A stretch of DNA of 64,000 nucleotides from Eubacteriaceae bacterium (GTDB lineage: Bacteria > Bacillota > Clostridia > Eubacteriales > Eubacteriaceae). The notes under the pieces are model-generated. The model searched no databases and had not been told where the DNA came from. It saw only the letters and a list, made by a program, of their open reading frames with translations. Position numbers and translations under genes: made by a program. The stretch spans positions 1 through 64,000 of the forward strand of contig JAAYJS010000016.1 of the NCBI GenBank assembly GCA_012522805.1, in the 5' to 3' direction. This document shows, one piece after another, positions 8,613 through 17,669 of this stretch; the first letter of the stretch is position 1; each line of letters starts with the position of its first letter.

Positions 8613-8673
8613 TCCGATTAAGTCAACTGTGCTTTCTAATTTTTAATGATAGCTGTTAAACAGGAGTTTTTTT

Positions 8674-9573
8674 ATGCAGAAACGAACTAAAAAAGGAAAA
8701 TGGGATCATATCAAAGCATTCGGTTTTTTTATACCGGTTCTCCTTGTCTTTACAATTTTTGTGTTTACACCCTTCTTCAAAACGCTGTACTTAAGCTTTT
8801 TTGAATGGAACCTCATCAGTCCAAAAAAAACCTTTGTGGGACTCAGCAACTATATCGCCCTTTTTCAAGATCCCGTTACAGTTAAAGTTTTGAGCAACAC
8901 CTTTGTTTATATTTTGATTATGTTGGTTGTCAACTTTATCGTTCCCTATATCATGTCGTATATGATGGCCATCATGCTTAAAAAAGGACAAAATTTTTAT
9001 AAAGGCGCCATCTTTTTACCTTATGTAATTTCCCTCGTCGTCGGCTCTATTTTATACTTATGGATTTTAAATCCCGTGTCCGGACCCATTGGACTGATTG
9101 CCCGTACTTTCGGTATTCGGCTGCCCATTTGGTCTAAAACCGATGGCTTGGTCTTGCTTATTCTATCCTTGATTACATCTTGGAAACTTTTCGGGTACAA
9201 CTTTATTGTCCTATTTGCGGCAGTCAATAACATCCCGAAGGAAATCATAGAAGTGGCAAAACTGGATGGGATCTCCAACTGGCATATCTTTAAGGACATC
9301 GTGACACCCATGAGCTCCGCAACCGGTATTTATGTCTTAATTATCACCATTGTTCAGGGGTTGCAACAAGGGTTTACGCCGATTAAGGTCGTCACCCAAG
9401 GGGGACCCAACTACGGCTCCGCCTCATTGACTTACCAAAGTTACCACGAGGCCTTTACCCTTTACCACATCGGCAAATCGTCGGCATTATCCGTCCTAAC
9501 CATGGTCTTATTTATGGTTCTATTGGCCTTGGAGTTTTACTTCGTAGAAAGGAACGTGTACTATGAAAATTAA
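8674..9573 (+). CDS. carbohydrate ABC transporter permease 1 (UgpA/MalF type)
   Basis: This is an integral membrane protein of 299 residues with six predicted spans. The EAA-type cytoplasmic loop (AAVNNIPKEIIEVAKLDG) couples it to the ATPase. A GTTAAACAGGAG ribosome site lies before the ATG. It overlaps the next permease gene by 11 bases, so the two membrane subunits are co-translated. It pairs with the downstream UgpE/MalG-type subunit to form the translocation pore. Confidence 0.9.
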   Translation: MQKRTKKGKWDHIKAFGFFIPVLLVFTIFVFTPFFKTLYLSFFEWNLISPKKTFVGLSNYIALFQDPVTVKVLSNTFVYILIMLVVNFIVPYIMSYMMAIMLKKGQNFYKGAIFLPYVISLVVGSILYLWILNPVSGPIGLIARTFGIRLPIWSKTDGLVLLILSLITSWKLFGYNFIVLFAAVNNIPKEIIEVAKLDGISNWHIFKDIVTPMSSATGIYVLIITIVQGLQQGFTPIKVVTQGGPNYGSASLTYQSYHEAFTLYHIGKSSALSVLTMVLFMVLLALEFYFVERNVYYEN

Positions 9574-10384
9574 AGAACACCAACTGGGGTTGCACTTTCT
9601 GTTTATCCTGACGGTGCTCGTGTTGCTCTTTCCTTTAGTCTACGCTTTGTCCAACTCTTTTAAAACACTCAACGATGCTTTTAACAATGTCTTTTCTCTC
9701 ATTCCCAGGGAATTCACTTTGCAAAACTACATCCACGTGTTTACCCGTTTAGACTTTATGCGTATTGTCGGCAATACCTTTTTTATCTCGACCACGGTTA
9801 CTATTTTTAAAATCATCACCTCCTTGTTGGCGGCTTATTCCTTAGTGTTTTTTAACTTTAAAGGTAAAAACACGCTATACTTTATACTGCTGAGTACGAT
9901 GTTTATCCCCTTTACCGTTACCATGATTCCCAACTACTTAACCATTTCCTCTTGGGGGTTAGGAGACAGCCTTATCGGGGTTTTAATTCCTCAATTGGCG
10001 GACGTACTGGGTATCTTTTTGCTGAGACAATCCATGAGAGGTATTCCGAGATCCTTGATCGAATACGCACAATTAGAAGGAGCAAGTACTTATAACATTA
10101 TAACGGGTATCGTCATTCCCTTAATTCGTCCCAATATCATCTCTACGGGAATTTTATTTTTCGTCAACTCTTGGAACGAATACGTGTGGCCGGTACTCAT
10201 TTTAAAAACCAAATCCAAGTTTACTTTGTCTTTGGCCTTGCAAATGTTTATCAGCTCCGAAGGAGGAACGGATTTTACCATTGCCATGGCGGTATCCGTT
10301 ATGACGATGATCATTCCCATTACCCTCTATCTGATTTTCCAACGCTATATCTTGGATACTTTTACAACTTCAGGTGTTAAATAA
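9563..10384 (+). CDS. carbohydrate ABC transporter permease 2 (UgpE/MalG type)
   Basis: This 273-residue permease has about six spans and the EAA loop around RSLIEYAQLEGAS. It starts within the last codons of the preceding permease. The second permease of family 1 sugar importers is normally of this length. It ends ten bases before the ATPase gene. Confidence 0.9.
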   Translation: MKIKEHQLGLHFLFILTVLVLLFPLVYALSNSFKTLNDAFNNVFSLIPREFTLQNYIHVFTRLDFMRIVGNTFFISTTVTIFKIITSLLAAYSLVFFNFKGKNTLYFILLSTMFIPFTVTMIPNYLTISSWGLGDSLIGVLIPQLADVLGIFLLRQSMRGIPRSLIEYAQLEGASTYNIITGIVIPLIRPNIISTGILFFVNSWNEYVWPVLILKTKSKFTLSLALQMFISSEGGTDFTIAMAVSVMTMIIPITLYLIFQRYILDTFTTSGVK

Positions 10385-10394
10385 AAGGTGAACC

Positions 10395-11480
10395 ATGAAA
10401 TCTATTCAATTAAAAAATATTGTTAAACGATACGGCAACAACACGGTTGTCAGTCAATTAAATTTAGACTTTGAGGCCGGAAAACGAACCATTTTACTTG
10501 GACCTTCCGGTTGCGGAAAATCCACTATCCTGCGCATGATTGCCGGTTTGGAAGACATCTCCGAAGGAGATTTGTTGATGGGCGGCGAGCGCATGAACGA
10601 CGTGGTACCCGGAGACAGAGATGTCGCCATGGTATTTCAAAACTACGCACTGTTTCCCCATATGACCGTCGAAGAGAATATCGGCTACGCGTTGAAAATT
10701 CATAAAGTGAACGAAAAAGAACGTCAGGACAGGGTCAGCAGCGCCATTAAAATGTTGGAACTGGAGGGGTACGAAAAAAGAACCCCACGAGAGCTCTCCG
10801 GTGGTCAACGCCAAAGGGTCGCCTTAGCCAGAGCCGTTGTCAAACAATCCCACTACTTTTTATTGGACGAACCGCTTTCCAATCTGGATGCCCAATTGCG
10901 TGTCCATGCCCGTAAGGAATTGTTAAATCTCCACGAAACCTACAAACAAACCTTTATCTACGTGACCCACGATCAAATCGAAGCGATGACCTTAGGTCAT
11001 AACATCGCTTTACTCTACAATGGAGATTTACAAATGTACGGTACACCGGTGGATTTTTACAATAAACCGGCCAATGTCTTTACCGCAACCTTTATCGGAT
11101 CGCCTTCTGCCAATATCTCTCATGTCACCTTCCGAAACGGTCGTGTTTTTATCGGCAACCAAAACTTGGTTTTACCGGAAGTCTGGCAAGCCCATCTGAC
11201 CGCCACGGGTATGGAGGAAATGTTTATCGGCATTCATCCGGAAACTGTTTGGATCAGCGATACGCCGACGGAAAACAGCTTGTCAGGTCTAGTTACCACC
11301 GTTGAAAACTACGGCGGCCGCTGGGGCATTCACATCGATATCGACAACGAAAACTGGATCGTCGTTATGAAAGAAGACGTGCCGGTAAAGGGCAGCACCG
11401 TTTATTTAGCGCCCGACTTCAAGAAAATGCACTTCTTCCATCCGGAAACGGAACTCAATTTGGGATCCCCTTTCCACTAA
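10395..11480 (+). CDS. carbohydrate ABC transporter ATPase (UgpC/MsmX type)
   Basis: This 361-residue ATPase has Walker A GPSGCGKST near residue 36, signature LSGGQRQR, Walker B in YFLLDEPLSNLD, and the VTHDQIEAMT H-loop. About 120 C-terminal residues form the TOBE/regulatory domain typical of MalK, UgpC and MsmX, where inducer or regulator proteins bind. In many Firmicutes one MsmX serves several importers; here a dedicated copy sits in the operon. Confidence 0.92.
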   Translation: MKSIQLKNIVKRYGNNTVVSQLNLDFEAGKRTILLGPSGCGKSTILRMIAGLEDISEGDLLMGGERMNDVVPGDRDVAMVFQNYALFPHMTVEENIGYALKIHKVNEKERQDRVSSAIKMLELEGYEKRTPRELSGGQRQRVALARAVVKQSHYFLLDEPLSNLDAQLRVHARKELLNLHETYKQTFIYVTHDQIEAMTLGHNIALLYNGDLQMYGTPVDFYNKPANVFTATFIGSPSANISHVTFRNGRVFIGNQNLVLPEVWQAHLTATGMEEMFIGIHPETVWISDTPTENSLSGLVTTVENYGGRWGIHIDIDNENWIVVMKEDVPVKGSTVYLAPDFKKMHFFHPETELNLGSPFH

Positions 11481-11489
11481 GAGGCTGAT

Positions 11490-12284
11490 ATGACCATTTA
11501 TATTTCAACCAATATTTATACCCGGTCCGAGGATTTGCCTAAAATTTTGGAACTGATGCCCCTTCTTCCCAAGGATTGCGGCATCGAACTTTTCCCATTA
11601 AACGGAAAGGAAGGTTATCCTCAAATCTTGGAAAACTTGGAGGCTTCCCTAAGCGCCATACCGCTGACCTTTCACGGCCCCTACTACGGTTGTGAGCCCT
11701 CCGCCCCCAAGGGTACCCCGGCCTACGATCAAATGAAGGCATTGTATTTAGAAACCTTCCAATGGTCCAAACGACTGGGCATCACCAAAGTAGTGCACCA
11801 TTTTAACAATTGCAACCTGACCAAGCCCGTCAGCGCTATGCGGCAACAAGCCTTAGATAACTACCGAGAGCTTCAGGAGTTAGCAGATGGTTACGGTGTG
11901 ACCCTCCTCGTAGAAAATGTGGGTATCGGCCACCGAGGCGATTTGCTCTACGACCAGGCGGAATTTACAGAAAGCGCTCTCAAAAACAACTGGCCTATCT
12001 TGATCGATATCGGACATGCCCATTGCAATCAATGGCATTTCGATACCCTACTGGAGGATTTAAAGGACTTAATCGATTCCTACCATCTCCACAACAACGA
12101 TGGCATCGCCGACAGCCACAACCGCATTCTAGACGGAACTCTGGACTTTCAGCACTTCGTACAACTCTATCAAACCCACACCCCGGGACGAGACGTCATT
12201 TTTGAATATGCCGCCAACTACAGCGGGCCCTTTCAAGATTTTGTCGATGATGTCAACACTTTTAAAACTCTGTTAAAAAAATAA
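11490..12284 (+). CDS. sugar phosphate isomerase/epimerase-family TIM-barrel protein
   Basis: This 264-residue protein belongs to the xylose-isomerase-like/AP-endonuclease-2 fold. Visible likely metal ligands are Glu in LLVENVGIG, Asp and His in LIDIGHAHCNQ, His in SYHLHNND and Glu near DVIFEYA. The family includes isomerases, epimerases and some nucleases that use a divalent metal. It is the last gene of the sugar importer operon, nine bases after the ATPase, so it probably acts on the imported compound. It could instead cleave a phosphodiester if the ligand is a glycerophosphodiester; that is speculation. Confidence 0.8.
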   Translation: MTIYISTNIYTRSEDLPKILELMPLLPKDCGIELFPLNGKEGYPQILENLEASLSAIPLTFHGPYYGCEPSAPKGTPAYDQMKALYLETFQWSKRLGITKVVHHFNNCNLTKPVSAMRQQALDNYRELQELADGYGVTLLVENVGIGHRGDLLYDQAEFTESALKNNWPILIDIGHAHCNQWHFDTLLEDLKDLIDSYHLHNNDGIADSHNRILDGTLDFQHFVQLYQTHTPGRDVIFEYAANYSGPFQDFVDDVNTFKTLLKK

Positions 12285-12291
12285 ATAAGAT

Positions 12292-12339
12292 AAGAACAAG
12301 CGCCTCTGACCGCTACGGTCAGAGGCGCTTGTTCTTTGT
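12292..12339 (+). terminator. strong terminator of sugar operon, shared with pepA
   Basis: 21-base perfect arms (12292-12312 / 12316-12336) with a three-base loop CTA. It lies between two converging genes and can serve both directions. Confidence 0.9.
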
Positions 12340-12378
12340 TAATTTATTGAGACGTAGGTTGATTCAAACAGCGGAATT

Positions 12379-13794
12379 TTATTTTTTCGCCAAGGCCACT
12401 AGGGTTTTAACACCGTGACCTGTGGCACCGAAGGGGTAAATGTCCCTGGCTTTATCGAGAAAAGCAGTTCCGGCAATATCTAAATGGACCCATGGGGTGT
12501 TATTGATGACAAATTCACCGACAAAGTACCCGGCGGTAATGGCACCGCCCCAACGTCCGCCGGTGTTTTTAAGATCCGCTACCTGGGATTTGTTCAGTTC
12601 TTTATAGGCATCGTCCATGGGGAAAGCCCATAGTTTTTCATCGACTTGTTTTGCCGCTGCCAATACTTTGTCCTTGAGGGCTTCGTCATTTGCAACCATA
12701 CCGGTGTACAAATCACCCAAGGCTACCACACAAGCACCGGTTAAGGTGGCTAAATCCACCACGGCTTCGGGTTTGTAGTTGTCGGTCACATAAGTAATAG
12801 CGTCAGCTAAGGTTAAACGACCTTCGGCATCGGTGTTATCCACCTCGATGGTTTTACCGAGAAGTGAGTGGATCACATCGCCGGGTTTGTAGGAATCGCC
12901 GGAGACCATGTTCTCACAAGCCGCTACCACCGCTACCACAGGGCGATCGATGCCATGTCTGGCAATGGCTTGCATCGCACCGATGACGGTTGCAGCACCG
13001 GACATATCACTCTGCATGGTTTTCATGGAATCGGAAGGCTTTAAACTGTAACCGCCGGAGTCATAAGTCATCCCTTTACCCACCAACGCCAAGGGTGCAA
13101 CGCCCTCTTTTAAATTGTAGGTCATCACGATGAACCTCGGCGGTTTTGCAGAACCCTTTGCCACGGATAGGTAAGCCGACATACCGATGTCTTCAATTTG
13201 TTTTTCATCGTATACGCGTACCTCGACACCGTGGGGCTCCAAAGCTTCTTGAGCTGCTTGAGCCAAGGTTTCCGGATAGATGACCCTTGCCGGTTCGTTG
13301 ATTAAGTTTCTGGTCAGGGCAACCGCTTCCATATCGATACCTACACTGTTGGTGAAGGCTTCCCAATCGGCCATTGTGTCCTTTAGTTGAAAGGAGACTT
13401 CTTTTAAGGTTAAGGGGTCCTTGTCGCTGAGGTATTTGTCAAAACGATACATGGACAGGTAAAGCCCTTCCATGAATGCCCTCAGAGCTTGATGCTGGGG
13501 TATGTCGTTGTAGGTGTTGAATTTCACATTGGCTTTATCGATGTTCGCTTTGTTTAAGGCGACACCCGCATGGTACCCGGCTTGGCGCAAGGACTCGGTG
13601 GTGTCTTTGTTTTTTGGACCGACACCGATGAAAAGCATGGCGCCGTCTTCCAATAAGTGATGATAGGTTTCTCCACTTTTTCCTTTGAAGACGCCGCTAT
13701 CCATCACTCTGCGTAGGGGTTTAAACTCGCAGGCACTCTCTTCATGTACCAAGTACACCGGGGTATTGTTTGTTTTTTCTTGTATAAATTTCAT
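12379..13794 (-). CDS. pepA: leucyl aminopeptidase (M17)
   Basis: This 471-residue enzyme of peptidase family M17 removes N-terminal residues from peptides in the cytoplasm using two metal ions. The C-terminal catalytic domain holds the metal and active-site motifs GKGMTYDSGGYSLKP (Lys, Asp), MQSDMSGAA and NTDAEGRLTLADA. The family usually has F/V-DSGG; here it is TYDSGG. The smaller N-terminal domain occupies roughly the first 165 residues. AAGGAGAAACG precedes the ATG. It stands alone on the minus strand, converging with the sugar operon. The molecule is the usual length and all expected ligands are present. Confidence 0.93.
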   Translation of the reverse strand: MKFIQEKTNNTPVYLVHEESACEFKPLRRVMDSGVFKGKSGETYHHLLEDGAMLFIGVGPKNKDTTESLRQAGYHAGVALNKANIDKANVKFNTYNDIPQHQALRAFMEGLYLSMYRFDKYLSDKDPLTLKEVSFQLKDTMADWEAFTNSVGIDMEAVALTRNLINEPARVIYPETLAQAAQEALEPHGVEVRVYDEKQIEDIGMSAYLSVAKGSAKPPRFIVMTYNLKEGVAPLALVGKGMTYDSGGYSLKPSDSMKTMQSDMSGAATVIGAMQAIARHGIDRPVVAVVAACENMVSGDSYKPGDVIHSLLGKTIEVDNTDAEGRLTLADAITYVTDNYKPEAVVDLATLTGACVVALGDLYTGMVANDEALKDKVLAAAKQVDEKLWAFPMDDAYKELNKSQVADLKNTGGRWGGAITAGYFVGEFVINNTPWVHLDIAGTAFLDKARDIYPFGATGHGVKTLVALAKK

Positions 13795-14049
13795 CGTTTC
13801 TCCTTATTGTTTATCAATGGTTATGATTTTAATTTTGCTCCTACCATTGTATCAGAAGTTTCGAGATAGATCTTTAATGCTTGAAACTTTTTCTGACTGC
13901 ACAGCCCATCATCTTTAAAAAAAACAGGCCGCTTGGACCTCAGTCCTATCAACCGCTTTAAGGGAAGAAAGGACCTTTTCATGTTATGATAATATAACCA
14001 TTGTAATCAATTGTCTAAAAATTTAACTGTTGTAAAGGGAGGTAACGGG

Positions 14050-14343
14050 ATGAATAAACGTAAATTAATTAGAGAAATTTCAAAAAAAACCGGCGTGAGT
14101 AAACGTCAATGCCGTGCTGTGTACAATGCTCTTGAGGACGCCGTTGAGGATTCCATAGATACCTTTGACGATTTTAAAAGTCGAGCTTCAAATCTTGCCT
14201 ATGATGTCGTCGATGATGTCAAGTCTTTCACCAATAGAGGTAAAAAGAATATGTCTCTTATTGCCGTGGGCATTGCCAGTGGTGTCGCTATGGGTTTGAT
14301 TGTCGCCGCCAGTCTTTATGTATGGAGAGGGTCCGAAAGGTGA
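14050..14343 (+). CDS. small membrane protein with HU-like N-terminus
   Basis: This 97-residue protein starts with a stretch that closely resembles the first helices of HU (MNKRKLIREIS, KKTGVSKRQ, then a short helix). The beta-arm DNA-binding region of HU is absent. An acidic middle part follows, and the C-terminus is one membrane segment (about residues 68-92) ending in a short basic tail. The ATG at 14050 has AAGGGAGGT upstream. The next gene begins four bases after the stop. I cannot give a function; a membrane-bound HU-dimerisation mimic or simple resemblance are both possible. Confidence 0.65.
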   Translation: MNKRKLIREISKKTGVSKRQCRAVYNALEDAVEDSIDTFDDFKSRASNLAYDVVDDVKSFTNRGKKNMSLIAVGIASGVAMGLIVAASLYVWRGSER

Positions 14344-14347
14344 AACT

Positions 14348-14674
14348 ATGAAGATTGCCGTCGCATGTCAGGATGGAAAGCAAATTTCCGATAACTTGTA
14401 TACAACTGACACCTACAGATTATATAAGGTAGAAAACGGCTATCCCATTTATCAAGGGGAGGTGCGCACCCGATCCGTCGATTACGAAGCGTTAGGTCGC
14501 TTGCTGAGCGGTTTGGATGTAGAAACTCTGCTCTGTGGTGGCATCAGTAAAACAGCCTCCATCTTATTAGCGGAATCGGTGATCATGGTCTATCCCGGTC
14601 TTCAAGGAGATGCGGATGCACAAATTCAGGCTTTCTTAGATGGCGAATTGATCTATCATCCAAGAAACGATTAA
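14348..14674 (+). CDS. NifX/NafY-like (dinitrogenase cofactor family) protein
   Basis: This 108-residue single-domain protein has the ribonuclease-H-like fold of the NifX/NifB-C family. It opens with MKIAVACQDGKQISDNL, and the central segment TLLCGGISKTASILL matches the family's loop. Free-standing homologues occur in many anaerobes without nitrogenase and are thought to bind metal clusters or act with radical or corrinoid enzymes; the role is not settled. It follows the HU-like membrane gene by four bases, so the two form an operon ending at a strong terminator. Confidence 0.72.
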   Translation: MKIAVACQDGKQISDNLYTTDTYRLYKVENGYPIYQGEVRTRSVDYEALGRLLSGLDVETLLCGGISKTASILLAESVIMVYPGLQGDADAQIQAFLDGELIYHPRND

Positions 14675-14677
14675 ATT

Positions 14678-14727
14678 AAAAACGCCAAACTCATCTATGC
14701 AACACATGCATGAGTTTGGCGTTTTTG
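14678..14727 (+). terminator. terminator after NifX-like gene
   Basis: 17-base arms AAAAACGCCAAACTCAT (14678-14694) and its complement (14710-14726), ending in a T-run. Confidence 0.88.
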
Positions 14728-14807
14728 TCCTACGCTCAAACCGAACGACAACCTGTCGACCTTTTGGTTAATCTGATTGCGCTTAGTCCAATCGAATTAT
14801 CAAAACT

Positions 14808-15701
14808 TTATTGAATTCTATTTCTCAACAAACCGATTTTCTCTATTTCCGATTCGATGATGTCCCCGCGTTTTAAAAAGAGGGGCGGATCTTGGGCCGC
14901 ACCGACACCGGCGGGGGTTCCTGTTAGAATGATATCTCCGGGGTATAAAGTCATGCCTTGGGAGAGATCGTTGATGATGGTGGGTATATCAAAGATCATT
15001 TTATCTGTATAGGAAGACTGCATGGTCACACCATTGACGCGACAATCCAGTTTTAAATTAAAGGGCAAGGGCAAAGCGCTTTTGTGTAGGATGCCCGGGC
15101 CTAAGGGACAAAAAGTATCCAGAGATTTACCTTTGTACCATTGGCTGTGTTTGCGCTGCAGGTCTCTGGCCGTAATATCGTTGGCAACGGTATAACCGAA
15201 AATGTGTTCCTCTGCTTTGCGTTTGGAGATGTTCTCCCCTTTTTTTCCGATGATGATGGCCAGCTCCACCTCGTAGTCCACTTGTTTCGTAGCATTGACG
15301 TGGGACATGATGATGGAATCGGGTCCGGTAACAGACGATGAGAGTTTGGAAAAATAAATAGGACTCTCCGGCACATCTTCTTGAGTGGCCAGGTGCTTAA
15401 TTTCCTGAGCGTGGTCCGCATAGTTTTTTCCAAGACAGAAGATATTTCTCTCCGGTTTGGGAATCGGCGCCAACAGGTTGAGCATTTCTTTTTTAATACC
15501 CATATTGGGGTGCTCTCTTAAGACTTCCGCGATTGCGGCAATGGGTGCTTCGTTTTCTAATTGAATGAATTCAACCATGGTTTCGGGTAATTTTCTGCCC
15601 AACATCATCCCTATTGTGGATAGGGGAATAACCTTCTGCCTGTCTTCACTAAGAACTCCGGCTTCAGAAAATGAGGCATATTGATAAGTGACAAAGTACA
15701 T
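14808..15701 (-). CDS. fumarylacetoacetate hydrolase-family protein
   Basis: This 297-residue enzyme has a variable N-terminal ~85 residues followed by the FAH catalytic domain. The domain contains FCLGKNYADHAQE, VDYEVELAIIIGK (acidic metal ligands), the TARDLQ segment and GDIILTGTPAGVG. Members cleave or decarboxylate beta-keto acids such as acylpyruvates or oxaloacetate with Mg2+ or Mn2+. The substrate is not evident. AAGGAGGAAACC precedes the ATG. It is transcribed alone, facing away from the pyrimidine operon. Confidence 0.85.
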   Translation of the reverse strand: MYFVTYQYASFSEAGVLSEDRQKVIPLSTIGMMLGRKLPETMVEFIQLENEAPIAAIAEVLREHPNMGIKKEMLNLLAPIPKPERNIFCLGKNYADHAQEIKHLATQEDVPESPIYFSKLSSSVTGPDSIIMSHVNATKQVDYEVELAIIIGKKGENISKRKAEEHIFGYTVANDITARDLQRKHSQWYKGKSLDTFCPLGPGILHKSALPLPFNLKLDCRVNGVTMQSSYTDKMIFDIPTIINDLSQGMTLYPGDIILTGTPAGVGAAQDPPLFLKRGDIIESEIEKIGLLRNRIQ

Positions 15702-16175
15702 GGTTTCCTCCTTGGGTTTTCTTTTATTTTATCACATTTTAATCCTTTGCAATAGTTAAACCCATTCAAACTTCATCTCAGCCATCGATGCCCCCCCGTT
15801 TTGCTAATGAGTGACACCGAAGGGGTAGTGAAGTCGCAGTGAATGCCTGAACGAAGACAAGCGGCAAAACGGCACACAGTGCGTTGGTTTTTGAAACCAT
15901 CATGATCAAATAAAAAACAAGGCACTGTGAACATTAAAGACGATCCTTGAGCTCATTGACGGATACCTATATGAATTCTATAATTCTTACTCTTTTTGGG
16001 GCTTGTTTGTTCAATGCACTGTATAAGAAATGCAGCATGTCCGAGCATTCGCTCCACTTCGTTGCGCTCATTGACGGACACGCCATATGAAACATTGCGA
16101 AAAAGTAATCCCTTATGTGCAAGCACAACGGTTTTACTTTTCTTATGTTTCGCATTTCTTATGTCTGCGCCCACC
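15702..16175. other. gap with repeated remnants, no clear gene
   Basis: This space holds structure but no convincing gene. CCGTTTTGC near 15795 and GCAAAACGG near 15863 form an inverted repeat about 60 bases apart. A motif around CTCATTGACGGA occurs twice, near 15954 and near 16068, each followed by a TATGAA-type end. A minus-strand frame of ~73 codons (15953-16174) spans the second part but has no ribosome site. It looks like debris of an inserted or duplicated element. Confidence 0.4.
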
Positions 16176-16204
16176 TTGACATTTATTTTTGGTTCAAGTA
16201 TTAT
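16176..16204 (+). promoter_or_regulatory. promoter of the pyrimidine operon
   Basis: TTGACA (16176-16181), a 17-base spacer and TATTAT (16199-16204). The leader to pyrB is about 100 bases and contains a 14-base palindrome (16236-16249, TTTTGTGCACAAAA). I do not see a PyrR-type attenuator with terminator in the leader. Confidence 0.8.
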
Positions 16205-16312
16205 TTAGAGAATAGGGCAGATTTTCGAATGCCGATTTTGTGCACAAAAAAATCCTCTCTTCGATCACTCTACTGGACCCATTTATTCCTAAACGTAAAC
16301 AAGGAGGTATGC

Positions 16313-17233
16313 ATGTTAAAAGGTAGAAACCTGATAGAACCGGGTGATTTTTCTATACAAGAATTAGATGAGATTTTTAGGCTGGCTGATACTATCATTG
16401 CAGAACAAGGTCGTTTTATTGACATTTGCAAAGGAAAGTTATTAGCCAGTCTTTTTTACGAGCCATCCACCAGAACGCGCTTTTCCTTTGAATCCGCCAT
16501 GCTCCGCTTAGGCGGTCAAGTCATTGGCTTTGATAATCCGAGCAACTCCTCCGTCTCTAAAGGGGAAACCATTGGGGATACCATTCGCACCGTCGCCTGT
16601 TACGCCGACATTGCAGTCATCCGTCACCCTCGGGAAGGTACCGCCAAATTAGTATCCGAATTTTCAAACGGTATGCCCATCATCAATGCCGGGGACGGCG
16701 GCCACGAGCACCCGACACAAACCTTAACCGACCTGTTGACCATCCACTACGAAAAGAAGCGGCTCAGCAACCTGAAAATCGGTGTATGCGGCGACCTTCT
16801 CTTCGGTCGGACCATTCATTCCTTCGTCAAGACCATGAATCGTTATCCGGACAACCAATTTGTTTTTATCAGTCCCAAGGAATTGCAGATGCCGGAGCAT
16901 TTTCTCAATTTATTGCCTAAAAACGCCTATGTTGAAACCGACGATTTGGCCAACGCCATAAGCGATCTGGATATTTTATATATGTCTCGGGTGCAAAGAG
17001 AGCGTTTTGTCAACGAAGCGGAGTATATGCGCTTAAAGGATTATTATATACTGACAAGGAAAAAGCTGTCCCTTGCCAAGGAGGACATGATCGTTATGCA
17101 CCCCCTACCCCGGGTCAACGAAATTGCCAGAGAGGTCGACTCGGATCCTCGGGCGGTGTATTTTGAGCAAGCCCGCTACGGTATGTACGTGCGCATGGCT
17201 TTAATTGCAAAATTGTTGGGAGTACTCTCATGA
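16313..17233 (+). CDS. pyrB: aspartate carbamoyltransferase catalytic subunit
   Basis: This 306-residue enzyme joins carbamoyl phosphate and aspartate, the first committed step of pyrimidine synthesis. It shows the carbamoyl-phosphate site [13 protein letters not shown], the [11 protein letters not shown] motif and the C-terminal [10 protein letters not shown] loop. The start at ATG 16313 has a perfect AAGGAGG; longer upstream frames run through the promoter and are rejected. It overlaps pyrI by four bases, as expected for a two-subunit ATCase. Confidence 0.95.
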   Translation: MLKGRNLIEPGDFSIQELDEIFRLADTIIAEQGRFIDICKGKLLASLFYEPSTRTRFSFESAMLRLGGQVIGFDNPSNSSVSKGETIGDTIRTVACYADIAVIRHPREGTAKLVSEFSNGMPIINAGDGGHEHPTQTLTDLLTIHYEKKRLSNLKIGVCGDLLFGRTIHSFVKTMNRYPDNQFVFISPKELQMPEHFLNLLPKNAYVETDDLANAISDLDILYMSRVQRERFVNEAEYMRLKDYYILTRKKLSLAKEDMIVMHPLPRVNEIAREVDSDPRAVYFEQARYGMYVRMALIAKLLGVLS

Positions 17234-17661
17234 TCAATGTATCCAAATTAAAAAAAGGCATCGTCATCGATCACATCGAAGAAGGCCGAGGTTACTACAT
17301 TTTTAAAGAACTAAAACTGAACGAAATCAAAGATCCGGTGGTTTTAATGCAAAATATTCCCTCCAGAAAAATGGGTAAAAAAGACTTGATTAAAATTGAA
17401 ACCGACTTGGATTTAGATTTAAACGCTCTGGGGTTGATCAATCCCAATGCGACCATCAACATCGTCAAAAATGGCGAGTTGGTCCGAAAATTTAAATTGA
17501 CCCTTCCTAAAAAAGTCAGCGGTTTGCTGGTTTGCAAAAACCCCCGTTGCATTACCCAGTCGGAGTACATTCCTTCCATCGATTTTTATTTAGTCGATGA
17601 AGATAAAAAAACCTACCGTTGCGAGTATTGCGACACCTACACCACCTATATGGAAAAATAG
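17230..17661 (+). CDS. pyrI: aspartate carbamoyltransferase regulatory subunit
   Basis: This 143-residue subunit has an N-terminal allosteric nucleotide domain and a C-terminal zinc domain with four cysteines in the order C-x4-C and C-x2-C (CKNPRC, CEYC). The zinc domain contacts PyrB. Its presence implies feedback control of ATCase by nucleotides. It starts in an ATGA overlap with pyrB and ends with TAG nine bases before pyrC. Confidence 0.95.
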   Translation: MINVSKLKKGIVIDHIEEGRGYYIFKELKLNEIKDPVVLMQNIPSRKMGKKDLIKIETDLDLDLNALGLINPNATINIVKNGELVRKFKLTLPKKVSGLLVCKNPRCITQSEYIPSIDFYLVDEDKKTYRCEYCDTYTTYMEK

Positions 17662-17669
17662 GAGTATCT

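Noticed and set aside
16115-16312. N-terminal extension of pyrB to 16115
   Set aside because: It would run through the TTGACA/TATTAT promoter; ATG 16313 has a perfect AAGGAGG.
16205-16312. PyrR-binding attenuator in the pyr leader
   Set aside because: A palindrome is present but no terminator with T-run nor a recognisable PyrR loop; no pyrR gene in the operon.
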